The notes: generated from the sequence alone by a model not told the origin. A stretch of DNA of 13,256 nucleotides from Actinomycetota bacterium (GCA_009699915.1 WLNG01000015.1:1-13256), one strand, 5' to 3'; counted from the first letter of the stretch, positions 5,990-12,852 are shown. Numbers and translations are program-made.

Positions 5990-7782
5990 GGCCGGTGGAG
6001 CGGATCGGCGCCGTCCTGGTGGCGAGCGTGGCCCGAGTTCGCGAGGCGGCGCTGCCGCTCGGATCAGCCGGCGCCTTCTCGTGGCCGGTCATCGCGATCT
6101 ACTGCCCGCTCGGGGTGCTCATCCAAGCGCCCGCGAACGCCTCGATCTTCGGCGGCCAGCTTCACGCGTGGATCCTGGCGTCGGCGGCCGGCATGGCAGT
6201 CCTCGCCGCCGTGCTGGCCGCGGCGCGCGCACTCGTCTGCCGCCGCGCCGGCCCCGGCCCCGCCTGCGTGCTCGTCTCCTACGGCATCGCCGCGCTCGCC
6301 CAGACGGCGACGTTCGGGTGGATGACAGTCTTGCTCGACGTCGCGGGCTCGCCGCTCCTGAGCTTCCGTCTCATGGGGGTCTTCTTGCAGATTCCGCTGC
6401 TCACGGTGACTGGATACGCGGTCGCGCGGCACGACGCCCATCGCCGCGTCATGGCCAAGCTGGAGCGCACGCGGGACCGGCTCCTGGAGGTCGAGGCGAC
6501 GCTCGACGCAGAACTCGATCGCGCCGAGACGGCTCTCGTCGATGCCCTGCATGCGTCTCTCGAGCCTGCCGTCGCATCCCTGGAGGACGCGCTCGCCGAC
6601 GCCGAAGCGGGGCGCGAACCGGCCACGGTGATCCACGCGATCGACGCGCTCGTCGAGGAGCAGGTCCGCCCGCTGACGGACCGCCTCGTCGCCGACGCGC
6701 AGGAGCGCGCACCCTTCGAGACCGTCGCCGCGAGCCGCACCCGGTCCCGCACGCGGGTGCCGTTGCCGGCGGCGTTCCGCGTCGGTGATGCGCTCCGGCC
6801 GGGGATCGCCGCATTCGTGTTGCTGCTCGCGGCGGTGCCGACCGCCGTCCGTGCGCTCGAGCCGTGGAGCGTGCTGCTCTATCTAGCGGCCTTCTCCCTT
6901 TCATCCTGGACGCTGCTGGAGCTCGCCAGGCTCACCCTGGGCCGCGCACGAGTGTGGACGGTGCTGGGCGCGCCCGCAGTCGTCTGTCTCTACCCGGCGG
7001 TCGGCGTAGCGGCCTACTGGCTCGTCGGCGTCGCCGGGATCGCGCGGCCCGGGGGCATCACCGTCGGGATCGCCGGGGTGTGGGCGGTGCTCGGCCTCAC
7101 GCTGACCTCAGACCTGCTCGTCGAGACGTATCGCGTGCGCAGCGAGCGTGAGCTGGAGCGGGCGACACGGCGCCTTGAGCGGGTGGTCGCGCTGATCCGC
7201 CGCCGGGAGCGTCTGGTCAAGCGCCGTCTGGCGTTCGTCGTCCATGGAGCGCTGCAGGGCGCGCTCCATGCCGCCGCGCTGCGCATCGTCGAGGCGCAGG
7301 CGATCACGGAGCAGCTCGGCCTGGAGATCCGACGCGACATCGCAGCCGCCCTCTCTCAGATCAGTCGTGGGCGGGAACCGGGAGCCTCCCTGCGCACGCC
7401 GACGACGATCGATGAGCTCGCATCGGTATGGGGAGACCACCGGCATCTGCGCGTGCAGATCTCTCCGACGGCGCGCGAGAGGCTCGTTCAGGCCCCCGAC
7501 GTCGACGAGGCGGTCGCCGAGGTGATCCGCGAAGCTGTCAACAACGCCTTCCGGCACGGAGCGGCGCGCTCCATCGAGCTCGAGGTGACGAGCGGTGACG
7601 GCGACATCGCCATTGCCGTCCACGACGATGGCCGCGGCCATCCCGGCGATGGCCGGCGAGGCTTCGGCAGTCGCCTCTTCGACGATCTCTGTCGGACTTG
7701 GACGGTCGACACCGGCAGCGATGGGACGCGCTTCCATGGACTCGTCGCGCTGGCAGGTCAGCGCTCCCTGGGCCCCGTCTGA
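5986..7782 (+). CDS. Membrane sensor histidine kinase with tandem 4TM-DHp modules
   Basis: A 598-residue kinase starting at a GTG within the 4-bp overlap with the regulator; a GTG at 5995 is an in-frame alternative. Hydrophobic segments lie at about 30-48, 60-84, 93-118 and 125-147, then a cytoplasmic helical region (about 155-245), then four more at about 272-290, 294-314, 323-351 and 357-378. A dimerisation helix follows with His420 in FVVHGALQGAL (HisKA_3-like), and then an HATPase domain: N-box EVIREAVNNAFRHG with Glu516 and Asn519/520, G1 box DDGRG at 547-551, and GFG at 559-561. The first helical region aligns with the second without gaps from LER (159 and 390) to a histidine (189 and 420), so the N-terminal half looks like a duplicated sensor-DHp module without its own ATPase. 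No periplasmic ligand domain is seen; sensing is probably within the membrane. The stop is followed by an 87-bp gap with the dyad before propeller C. Confidence 0.85.
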   Translation: MRPVERIGAVLVASVARVREAALPLGSAGAFSWPVIAIYCPLGVLIQAPANASIFGGQLHAWILASAAGMAVLAAVLAAARALVCRRAGPGPACVLVSYGIAALAQTATFGWMTVLLDVAGSPLLSFRLMGVFLQIPLLTVTGYAVARHDAHRRVMAKLERTRDRLLEVEATLDAELDRAETALVDALHASLEPAVASLEDALADAEAGREPATVIHAIDALVEEQVRPLTDRLVADAQERAPFETVAASRTRSRTRVPLPAAFRVGDALRPGIAAFVLLLAAVPTAVRALEPWSVLLYLAAFSLSSWTLLELARLTLGRARVWTVLGAPAVVCLYPAVGVAAYWLVGVAGIARPGGITVGIAGVWAVLGLTLTSDLLVETYRVRSERELERATRRLERVVALIRRRERLVKRRLAFVVHGALQGALHAAALRIVEAQAITEQLGLEIRRDIAAALSQISRGREPGASLRTPTTIDELASVWGDHRHLRVQISPTARERLVQAPDVDEAVAEVIREAVNNAFRHGAARSIELEVTSGDGDIAIAVHDDGRGHPGDGRRGFGSRLFDDLCRTWTVDTGSDGTRFHGLVALAGQRSLGPV

Positions 7783-7804
7783 ACCTCGAGAATCGGGTCC
7801 GCAA

Positions 7805-7832
7805 GGGATGCGTGGGGGAACCCCCACATCCC
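7805..7832. promoter_or_regulatory. Long dyad containing the 16-bp GTGGGGGAACCCCCAC element upstream of propeller C
   Basis: The core 7812-7827 is a perfect 7-bp inverted repeat around AA. Outer arms GGGAT (7805-7809) and ATCCC (7828-7832) extend it to 12 pairs with a 2-nt bulge. The core ends 43 nt before the propeller C ATG, the same spacing as the related element at 3249-3264. The strong hairpin could also end transcription of the kinase gene, but no T-tract follows. Both roles are possible. Confidence 0.65.
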
Positions 7833-7857
7833 GACGTGCGCGCCCGTCGGCGCCGCT

Positions 7858-7863
7858 TATCCT
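7858..7863 (+). promoter_or_regulatory. -10 box TATCCT of a probable leaderless promoter for propeller C
   Basis: TANNNT in CCGCTTATCCT, with 6 nt to the ATG at 7870 and 30 nt from the 16-bp dyad. Both spacings are identical to those before propeller B. No Shine-Dalgarno precedes the ATG. Confidence 0.62.
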
Positions 7864-7869
7864 CGACAC

Positions 7870-9582
7870 ATGCAGCGCGGAACACATCTGTCGCGAACCC
7901 GTCTCCTGCTCGCCGTCGCGAGCGTCGCCGCGTGCATCGCAGCGATCACCCCAGTCGCCTTCGGCGGTTCGGCGCCCGTGAACACGGCCCCACCGACCGT
8001 GTCCGGCACGGCGAAGGTCGGGTCGAAGCTCACCGCCGACCCCGGCACCTGGAGCGGCTCCCCGACCGGCTTCGCCTACCAGTGGCAGCGGTGCGAGTCG
8101 ACCGGCTCGACTCCGGCCGGTGAGAGCTGGGCGCTGCAGAACGCCACGGTCAACAATCCCATCCTCTCGATCGTCTGGGGCGGACCCGCTGGGGCCGAGA
8201 CGTTCGTCGCGACCGTCGAGGACATCGACGGATCCAACTCCATCCTGACCAGCCCTGACGGAGTCACCTGGACCAAGCGCACCGCTCCCCGCGACACCTA
8301 CGTCTCCGTCGCCTGGGGCGGGCCGGCGGGCGACAGGAAGTTCGTCGCCGTCAACCCCCTCTATGTGGCGACCAGTCCTGACGGGATCACCTGGACCGAA
8401 CAGGCCGCACCCTCCACCCACTTTTGGACGGCCGTCACCTGGGGCGGCCCCACCGGAGACGAGAAGTTCGTCGCCGTCTCGCGGCAGGACCAGGTGGTCA
8501 TGACCAGCCCCGACGGAATCACCTGGACCGAGCACGCGGCGGCGGCCGACGGCTTCTGGGGAGCGGTGGCCTGGGGCGGCCCGCCCGGGCAGGAGAAGTT
8601 CGTCGCAATCGACACGAAAGAGTTTGGCGCTGCCACTGAAGTGATGACGAGCCCCGACGGCGTCGCATGGACGGCCCAGACGGCGCCTGACGGGCGCTGG
8701 AAGTCCGTGACCTGGGGCGGCCCCGCCGGGGGCGAGAAATTCGTCGCCGTCGGCATCGCGGCACTGATGACCAGCCCTGATGGGATCACCTGGACTGCAC
8801 AGCCCGCCGCCGGCACTCGCGACTGGCGAGGTGTCACATGGGGCGGGGAGGCCGGTGACAAGAAGTTCGTCGTCGTCTCTCGGAACAGCACTGAGCCGGT
8901 GGAGGGCGGCGTGATCACCAGTCCGGATGGCGTGACCTGGACCGACCGGACCTCGGCTGCACAGAACTACTGGGTGGCCGTCGCCTGGGGCGGAGCTCAA
9001 GGTCAGGAGACATTCGTCGCGGTGGCCGCGGGCGGTACGGGACCTGATGTCAACGTGTTCTCCCGCGTGATGACCGGCGCCGCGCCGTCGCTCACCTGCA
9101 CCGACATCTCCGGTGCGACCGCCGAGACCTACACCCTCACCAGTGCCGATGCGGGCAAGGTGCTCCGGGTCAAGGTGACGGCGACGAACGGCTCCGGCTC
9201 GGCCAGTGCCACCAGCCGTCCGACGGCGATCGTCGCCGCAGGGTCATCGGGCGGGATCACCGTCGGAGCGCCGCAGGTGCGCGGGTCCACAATCCGCACG
9301 CTCGTGCGCGTGCGCGGGGCGGGTCGCGTCACTCAGGCGGGGACCTTCCGTTCCGGCTCCCGGGCCAAGGTGGCCTGCCGCGCGACGCCGGTCAGTGCCA
9401 AGAAGGCCGGCACGGTGCTCCTGCGGTGCGCGATCACGCAGGGCGCGCAGAGCGCTCGCACGGCGGGTCCGGTCCGCGTGAAGCTCGCCACGACATTCCG
9501 GCCCACCGGCGGGAAGGCGCGTGTCGTGACGCGGACGGTCGTCCTGCGGAGCCTGAAGCCCGCACCGGCGTTCACCGGCTGA
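7870..9582 (+). CDS. Secreted protein: Ig-like domain with inserted seven-bladed propeller and shared C-terminal domain (propeller C)
   Basis: A 570-residue exported paralogue of propeller B. Residues 1-35 are a signal peptide (LSRTR, then LLLAVASVAACIAAI). Residues 36-75 are the first half of an Ig-like domain (APVNTAPPTVSGTAKVGSKL, then GFAYQWQRC75). Residues about 85-405 hold seven repeats of V(A/T)WGGPxGxxKFVAV, six of them followed by a TSPDG(I/V)TWT strand. An unpaired SWALQNAT strand at the front and an unpaired VMTGAAPS strand at the back could close the ring. Residues 408-460 are the second half of the Ig-like domain (LTC410TDISGATAETY, then VKVTATNGSGS). Residues about 463-570 are the C-terminal domain with Cys503 and Cys520. 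It lacks the second Ig-like domain of B. The gene is convergent with the crotonase, stops 12 bp apart, with no terminator visible between them. No membrane anchor is seen, and function is unknown. Confidence 0.88.
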   Translation: MQRGTHLSRTRLLLAVASVAACIAAITPVAFGGSAPVNTAPPTVSGTAKVGSKLTADPGTWSGSPTGFAYQWQRCESTGSTPAGESWALQNATVNNPILSIVWGGPAGAETFVATVEDIDGSNSILTSPDGVTWTKRTAPRDTYVSVAWGGPAGDRKFVAVNPLYVATSPDGITWTEQAAPSTHFWTAVTWGGPTGDEKFVAVSRQDQVVMTSPDGITWTEHAAAADGFWGAVAWGGPPGQEKFVAIDTKEFGAATEVMTSPDGVAWTAQTAPDGRWKSVTWGGPAGGEKFVAVGIAALMTSPDGITWTAQPAAGTRDWRGVTWGGEAGDKKFVVVSRNSTEPVEGGVITSPDGVTWTDRTSAAQNYWVAVAWGGAQGQETFVAVAAGGTGPDVNVFSRVMTGAAPSLTCTDISGATAETYTLTSADAGKVLRVKVTATNGSGSASATSRPTAIVAAGSSGGITVGAPQVRGSTIRTLVRVRGAGRVTQAGTFRSGSRAKVACRATPVSAKKAGTVLLRCAITQGAQSARTAGPVRVKLATTFRPTGGKARVVTRTVVLRSLKPAPAFTG

Positions 9583-9772
9583 GCCGGCCCGCGCTCAGCC
9601 CAGCTCGATGATCGCGTCGAGCTCCGAGCGGTAGCCGGGGAGCACGGCCTCGTGCTCCCCGCGGCGGAAGATCGCGCGGGCGGTCTGCACCGCCTCCGGG
9701 GGGAGCGCGGCGATGCGCGCGGCGAGCTCGAATGCCGTCGGCAGCAGCTCCTCGCGCTCGACGATCGCCGCG
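9565..9772. repeat. Source-like copy of the block duplicated at 2764-2971
   Basis: Covers the last codons of propeller C, the 12-bp convergent gap, and the 3' end of the intact crotonase. It ends at GATCGCCGCG (9763-9772), the left of two 10-bp direct repeats that bound the 195 bp missing from the duplicate. The homology resumes at the second repeat (9958-9967) and continues to about 10054 with about 5 differences in 97 bp. Confidence 0.85.
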
Positions 9773-10278
9773 AGGATGCCCGCCGCGAGCGCCTCCTGCG
9801 CCGTCAGCTTCTCCCCGAGCAGCATCATCCGCTGGGCTTTGAAGTACGTCGGCGCCAGGCGCTTGATGTGGCTGCCGCCGCCAACGACCCCGAGGCTCAG
9901 CTCGGGGATCGAGATCGTCGCGGTGGGGACTGCGACGAGCACGTCGCAGTCGGCGGCGATCGCCGCGCCGCCGCCCGCGGCCGGTCCGTTCAGCGCGCCG
10001 ACGAGCGGCTTGGGGAAGTCGGAGAGCGTCTCGAACCACGTCAGCGCGCCGGCCAGTTCGTCCTCGACGGCGGCCGGGTCGAGCATCTTCCCGGTGTCCG
10101 CGCCCGCATGGAAGGCGCGCTCGCCCGCGCCGGTCAGTACGACGACGCGCACCGCGGGGTCTGCCGCGAGCGCCTGGAGACGCTCGGCGTACGCGCGGAA
10201 CGTCGCGGCGTCGAACGCGTTGACGGGCGGGCGGTCCAGCGTCAGCAGCGCGACGCCGTCCGGCGGGGCGGCGCTCAT
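9595..10278 (-). CDS. Enoyl-CoA hydratase/isomerase family protein (crotonase fold)
   Basis: A 227-residue cytoplasmic protein acting on acyl-CoA thioesters. Seen: LLTLDRPPVNAFD at the start; the first oxyanion-hole segment FHAGAD at about 56-61; and the second one, NGPAAGGGAAIAADCD, at 97-112. A glutamate (E126) sits in IPELSLGV, at the place of the second catalytic Glu of rat enoyl-CoA hydratase. The first catalytic Glu position (GGGCEL in that family) is Ala106 here, so a classical hydratase mechanism is doubtful and an isomerase or other crotonase reaction fits better. It is somewhat short: the C-terminal trimerisation helix region is compact. The ATG overlaps the monooxygenase stop by 4 bp (ATGA), so it is coupled to and co-transcribed with that gene. 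A deleted partial copy lies at 2794-3058. Confidence 0.9.
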   Translation of the reverse strand: MSAAPPDGVALLTLDRPPVNAFDAATFRAYAERLQALAADPAVRVVVLTGAGERAFHAGADTGKMLDPAAVEDELAGALTWFETLSDFPKPLVGALNGPAAGGGAAIAADCDVLVAVPTATISIPELSLGVVGGGSHIKRLAPTYFKAQRMMLLGEKLTAQEALAAGILAAIVEREELLPTAFELAARIAALPPEAVQTARAIFRRGEHEAVLPGYRSELDAIIELG

Positions 10279-12191
10279 GCGGCGCCCTCCGCGCGTGCGG
10301 CCAGCGGTTCGGTCTCGAATTCCTCAAGGTCCGCGTGGCGGGTCATCGCCCAGAAGTCCACCACGCGCCACGGCGACGGCACGACCACGCGGCCCGCGGG
10401 GTTGCGGTAGTAGGTCGTCATCCCTGGGTGGGTCCAGATCATCCGCTCGTGGCGGTCGTCCACCTCGGCGGTGTAGGCGCGGTAGACCTCCTCGCGGATG
10501 CTCGCCGCGCCGAGGTCCTGCTCGAGCATCTGGCGCAGCACATCCATGATGTAGTCGGCGATCGCCTCGTTGGTCCCGACGATGCTGCCGCCGTGCCCGC
10601 CCTGCGTGTTCGGGCCGTAGCAGATGAAGAGATTCGGGAATCCGGGGACGGTGGTCCCGAGGTAGGCGCTCGCGTCGTCCGGCCCCCAGTACTCGCGAAG
10701 GCTCACCCCGTCGCGTCCGCGGATCTCGATCGGCGCGAGGAACCGCAGGGCGTCGAAGCCTGTCGCGCAGATGAGGACGTCGAGCTCGTGCGCATCGCCG
10801 CCTGCGGTGACGACGGCGCCGGGATCGATCCGCTCGATCGGTTCGGTGACGAGGTCGACGTGGTCGCGCGTCAGGGTCCTGAACCAGCCGTTGTCGAGCA
10901 GGATGCGCTTGCCGTAGGGCGGGTACGTCGGCAGCGCCTTCGCCAGCAGGTCCGGGCGGCCCGCGAGCTGCTCCTCCATGTAGCGCGTGAAGAACTCGCG
11001 GAAGCCGTCGTTCACGGCGTTCACGGCGCGCTCGGGATGCGGCCACTGCGGGTCCTTCTGCAGGGTCGCGTGGAGGCGGTCGTTGAAGGTCCACGCCGTG
11101 CGCAGGCGATACCAGGAGCGATAGGGCCCGCACTCCATCGACAGCCGGCGCGCGGGCTCTGGCACCTCGGTGTGGAAGTACTCGAACGGCGCGGCCCACT
11201 GCGGCGAGCGCTGGAAGATCGTCAACGAGGCGACCTCGTCGGCGATCGCGGGCACCACCTGCATGCTCGTCGCGCCGTTGCCGATGATCCCCACCCGCTT
11301 GCCGGTGAGGTCGAGGCCGTCCGGCCACTGCGCCGGGTGCACGAGCGGGCCGGCGAAGGTTTCGAGCCCCGGGATGTCGGGCCAGCGCGGGCGCGAGAGG
11401 ACGCCTGTCCCGCTGATCAGGACGCTCGCCCGGCGGACCTCGGTCGGCCCGCCACCGCGCGGGCGCAGGGTCACCACCCACTCCTGCGCGCCCTCATCCC
11501 AGTCGGCGGCGACGACCTCCGTCGCGAAGCTGATGCGCTCGCGCAGTCCGTGGCGGTCGGCCAGGCCCGCGAGGTATGCGTGCAGCTCGTCACGCAGCGC
11601 GAAGTGCTTCGACCACGGCCACGGCTCCCAGGCGAACGAGTAGAGGGCGCTGGGCGTGTCCACGCCGCAGCCGGGGTAGCGGTTCACGTACCACGTGCCG
11701 CCGACCTCGTCCTCGCGCTCGATGATCTCGTGGTCGATCTGCGCCCGCGTCAGCCGCACGCCGAGCGCCAGGCCCGAGATCCCCGCGCCGATCACCAGAA
11801 CCTTGAACCCCGCGCGCGTCTGAGGCCACGGCGCGGGCTGCGGCCCGAGGCCCAGCTCGGCCGCGATCATCGGCCCGTACTCGGGTGCCACGTCTTCACC
11901 CATTGTGAAGCTCAGCATTCGAAGGAGTTCTGCCTCTGACGGGGTCGGCCGTGCGGGCGGGTGGCCGTCGCGCCAGGCTGCGATCGCGCTGAAGGCGGCG
12001 TCACGGATCTCCTGCTGGGCCTCCTCGGGAAGGCCGCCGGTCGCGTTGTCGCCCAGCCCGCGGTTGCGCGTCGGCCGGTAGCGCTCCTCCAGCCAGCGTT
12101 CGTCCCCGGTGAGCTGCACCAGCACGGGGATCAGCGTGGGGATGTTCGCGATCGCCAGCGCCTCCCGGAGCGTCGCGTCGTCCATCCGCAT
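10275..12191 (-). CDS. Flavin-containing Baeyer-Villiger monooxygenase, HAPMO-like
   Basis: About 638 residues from the ATG at 12191. It likely uses FAD and NADPH to insert oxygen next to a ketone, giving an ester or lactone. Seen: an N-terminal extension of about 125 residues (ATLREALAIANIPTLIPVLV, then LLRMLSFTMGEDVAPEYGPM) as in 4-hydroxyacetophenone monooxygenases of about 640 residues; the FAD Rossmann motif VIGAGISGL near 131; the type I BVMO fingerprint FxGxxxHxxxWP at F279, G281, H285, W289 and P290; and the NADPH-binding motif IIGNGATSMQ just after it. The frame stays open upstream to 12341, but that longer form would cover the divergent ohr promoter and a perfect inverted repeat. 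I therefore prefer 12191, with 12185 or an upstream GTG as alternatives. Substrate unknown. The following crotonase suggests processing of a ketone into the acyl-CoA pool. Confidence 0.88.
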   Translation of the reverse strand: MRMDDATLREALAIANIPTLIPVLVQLTGDERWLEERYRPTRNRGLGDNATGGLPEEAQQEIRDAAFSAIAAWRDGHPPARPTPSEAELLRMLSFTMGEDVAPEYGPMIAAELGLGPQPAPWPQTRAGFKVLVIGAGISGLALGVRLTRAQIDHEIIEREDEVGGTWYVNRYPGCGVDTPSALYSFAWEPWPWSKHFALRDELHAYLAGLADRHGLRERISFATEVVAADWDEGAQEWVVTLRPRGGGPTEVRRASVLISGTGVLSRPRWPDIPGLETFAGPLVHPAQWPDGLDLTGKRVGIIGNGATSMQVVPAIADEVASLTIFQRSPQWAAPFEYFHTEVPEPARRLSMECGPYRSWYRLRTAWTFNDRLHATLQKDPQWPHPERAVNAVNDGFREFFTRYMEEQLAGRPDLLAKALPTYPPYGKRILLDNGWFRTLTRDHVDLVTEPIERIDPGAVVTAGGDAHELDVLICATGFDALRFLAPIEIRGRDGVSLREYWGPDDASAYLGTTVPGFPNLFICYGPNTQGGHGGSIVGTNEAIADYIMDVLRQMLEQDLGAASIREEVYRAYTAEVDDRHERMIWTHPGMTTYYRNPAGRVVVPSPWRVVDFWAMTRHADLEEFETEPLAARAEGAA

Positions 12192-12241
12192 CTCGGACAG
12201 GAACACGTCCGGCAGCCGGTTCGCTGGCACGGTCTCCACTC

Positions 12242-12274
12242 TGCGCCAGTGGGGGCGCCGTGCCCACTGGCGCA
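12242..12274. promoter_or_regulatory. Perfect 12-bp inverted repeat in the divergent monooxygenase / ohr promoter region
   Basis: TGCGCCAGTGGG (12242-12253) and CCCACTGGCGCA (12263-12274) around a 9-nt spacer. It lies 50 bp upstream of the preferred monooxygenase start and 65 bp upstream of the ohr ATG. A bidirectional operator is the simplest reading. A MarR-type OhrR commonly controls ohr, but no ohrR is in the window, and this GC-rich repeat is not an obvious OhrR box. Confidence 0.6.
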
Positions 12275-12327
12275 ACCGACAGACGCGGCGCTTCGCCACA
12301 GGCGTTTGTGTGTCTCGCGCTGGGTTG

Positions 12328-12333
12328 TAAGGT
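12328..12333 (+). promoter_or_regulatory. -10 box TAAGGT of a probable leaderless ohr promoter
   Basis: TANNNT with exactly 6 nt to the ATG at 12340. A weak -35 candidate, TTGTGT, lies at 12306-12311 with a 16-nt spacer. There is no Shine-Dalgarno before the ATG. Confidence 0.6.
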
Positions 12334-12339
12334 CGCCGC

Positions 12340-12756
12340 ATGAACCCGATCTACACCACCTCCGCAACGGTTTCCGGCGGCCGTGACGGCCGCGCATCGA
12401 CCCCCGACGGGCGCCTCGATATCAAGCTCGACATGCCGAAGGAGCTCGGCGGGAGCGACGGCCCGGGCACCGACCCCGAGCAGCTCTTCGCCGCCGGCTA
12501 CGCGGCGTGCTTTGAGAGCGCAGTCCGCGCTTGCGCGCGCGGCGGCGACGTGATGTTCAGCGACCTCTCGATCACGGCGGAGGTCTCGCTGCTGACCGAC
12601 GGAGCAGGGAAGTTCGGGCTCGCCGTGGCGCTCACGGGGAGCTCGGATGATCTCGCGGAGGAGCAGCTCGCCGCGCTTATGCGCGAGGCACACGACGTCT
12701 GCCCGTACTCGCACGCGACGCGCGGGAACATCACCGTGACACTCGCGCCTGCCTGA
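12340..12756 (+). CDS. ohr: Organic hydroperoxide resistance protein (Ohr, OsmC/Ohr family)
   Basis: A 138-residue cytoplasmic thiol peroxidase that reduces organic and fatty-acid hydroperoxides; in this family the electrons usually come through lipoylated proteins. Seen: the N-terminal YTTSATVSGGRDGRA with Arg15/Arg18; the active-site segment DPEQLFAAGYAACF with Glu47 and the reactive Cys57; and the resolving Cys121 in VCPYSHATRGN, which distinguishes Ohr from OsmC. Length is typical. It is transcribed away from the monooxygenase operon across a shared control region, which could link peroxide defence to flavoenzyme activity, since uncoupled BVMOs can release hydrogen peroxide. That link is inference. 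No clear terminator follows before propeller D. Confidence 0.93.
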   Translation: MNPIYTTSATVSGGRDGRASTPDGRLDIKLDMPKELGGSDGPGTDPEQLFAAGYAACFESAVRACARGGDVMFSDLSITAEVSLLTDGAGKFGLAVALTGSSDDLAEEQLAALMREAHDVCPYSHATRGNITVTLAPA

Positions 12757-12788
12757 GCGCGCGCGGCACGGGGGAGCCGGCGAGTGCG

Positions 12789-12815
12789 GCCGCGGATGCG
12801 GGTATGGTCCGCGGC
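12789..12815. promoter_or_regulatory. 8-bp perfect inverted repeat spanning a -10-like TATGGT upstream of propeller D
   Basis: GCCGCGGA (12789-12796) and TCCGCGGC (12808-12815) with an 11-nt spacer. The spacer and first base of the right arm contain TATGGT (12803-12808), a TANNNT candidate. If transcription starts near 12815, the leader is about 38 nt and carries the Shine-Dalgarno. The repeat could be an operator over the promoter. No good -35 is seen. Confidence 0.4.
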
Positions 12816-12841
12816 GAGCGGTCTTTTGGCGTCATCCGAAT

Positions 12842-12846
12842 GGGAG
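12842..12846 (+). promoter_or_regulatory. Shine-Dalgarno GGGAG of propeller D
   Basis: GGGAG ends 6 nt before the ATG at 12853 and fixes that start; the ATG at 12840 is in another frame. Propeller D is the one gene here with a clear leader and ribosome-binding site, unlike its homologue propeller A. Confidence 0.65.
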
Positions 12847-12852
12847 TTGGGA

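Noticed and set aside
7108..9000. Long minus-strand open frame (630 codons) across the kinase 3' end and propeller C
   Set aside because: Antisense to two well-supported genes; it crosses their boundary and is made of blade-repeat reverse complement.
10335..11939. Long plus-strand open frame (534 codons) opposite the monooxygenase
   Set aside because: It is antisense to a gene with clear BVMO motifs. The Arg/Asp/Val/His-rich product has no recognisable fold and reflects high GC without stops.
10275..12341. 688-residue form of the monooxygenase starting at 12341
   Set aside because: Its first 50 residues (Arg-rich, MRRPYNPARDTQTP) have no family match that I recognise. They overlap the ohr start and cover the inverted repeat; the 638-residue form matches HAPMO length.
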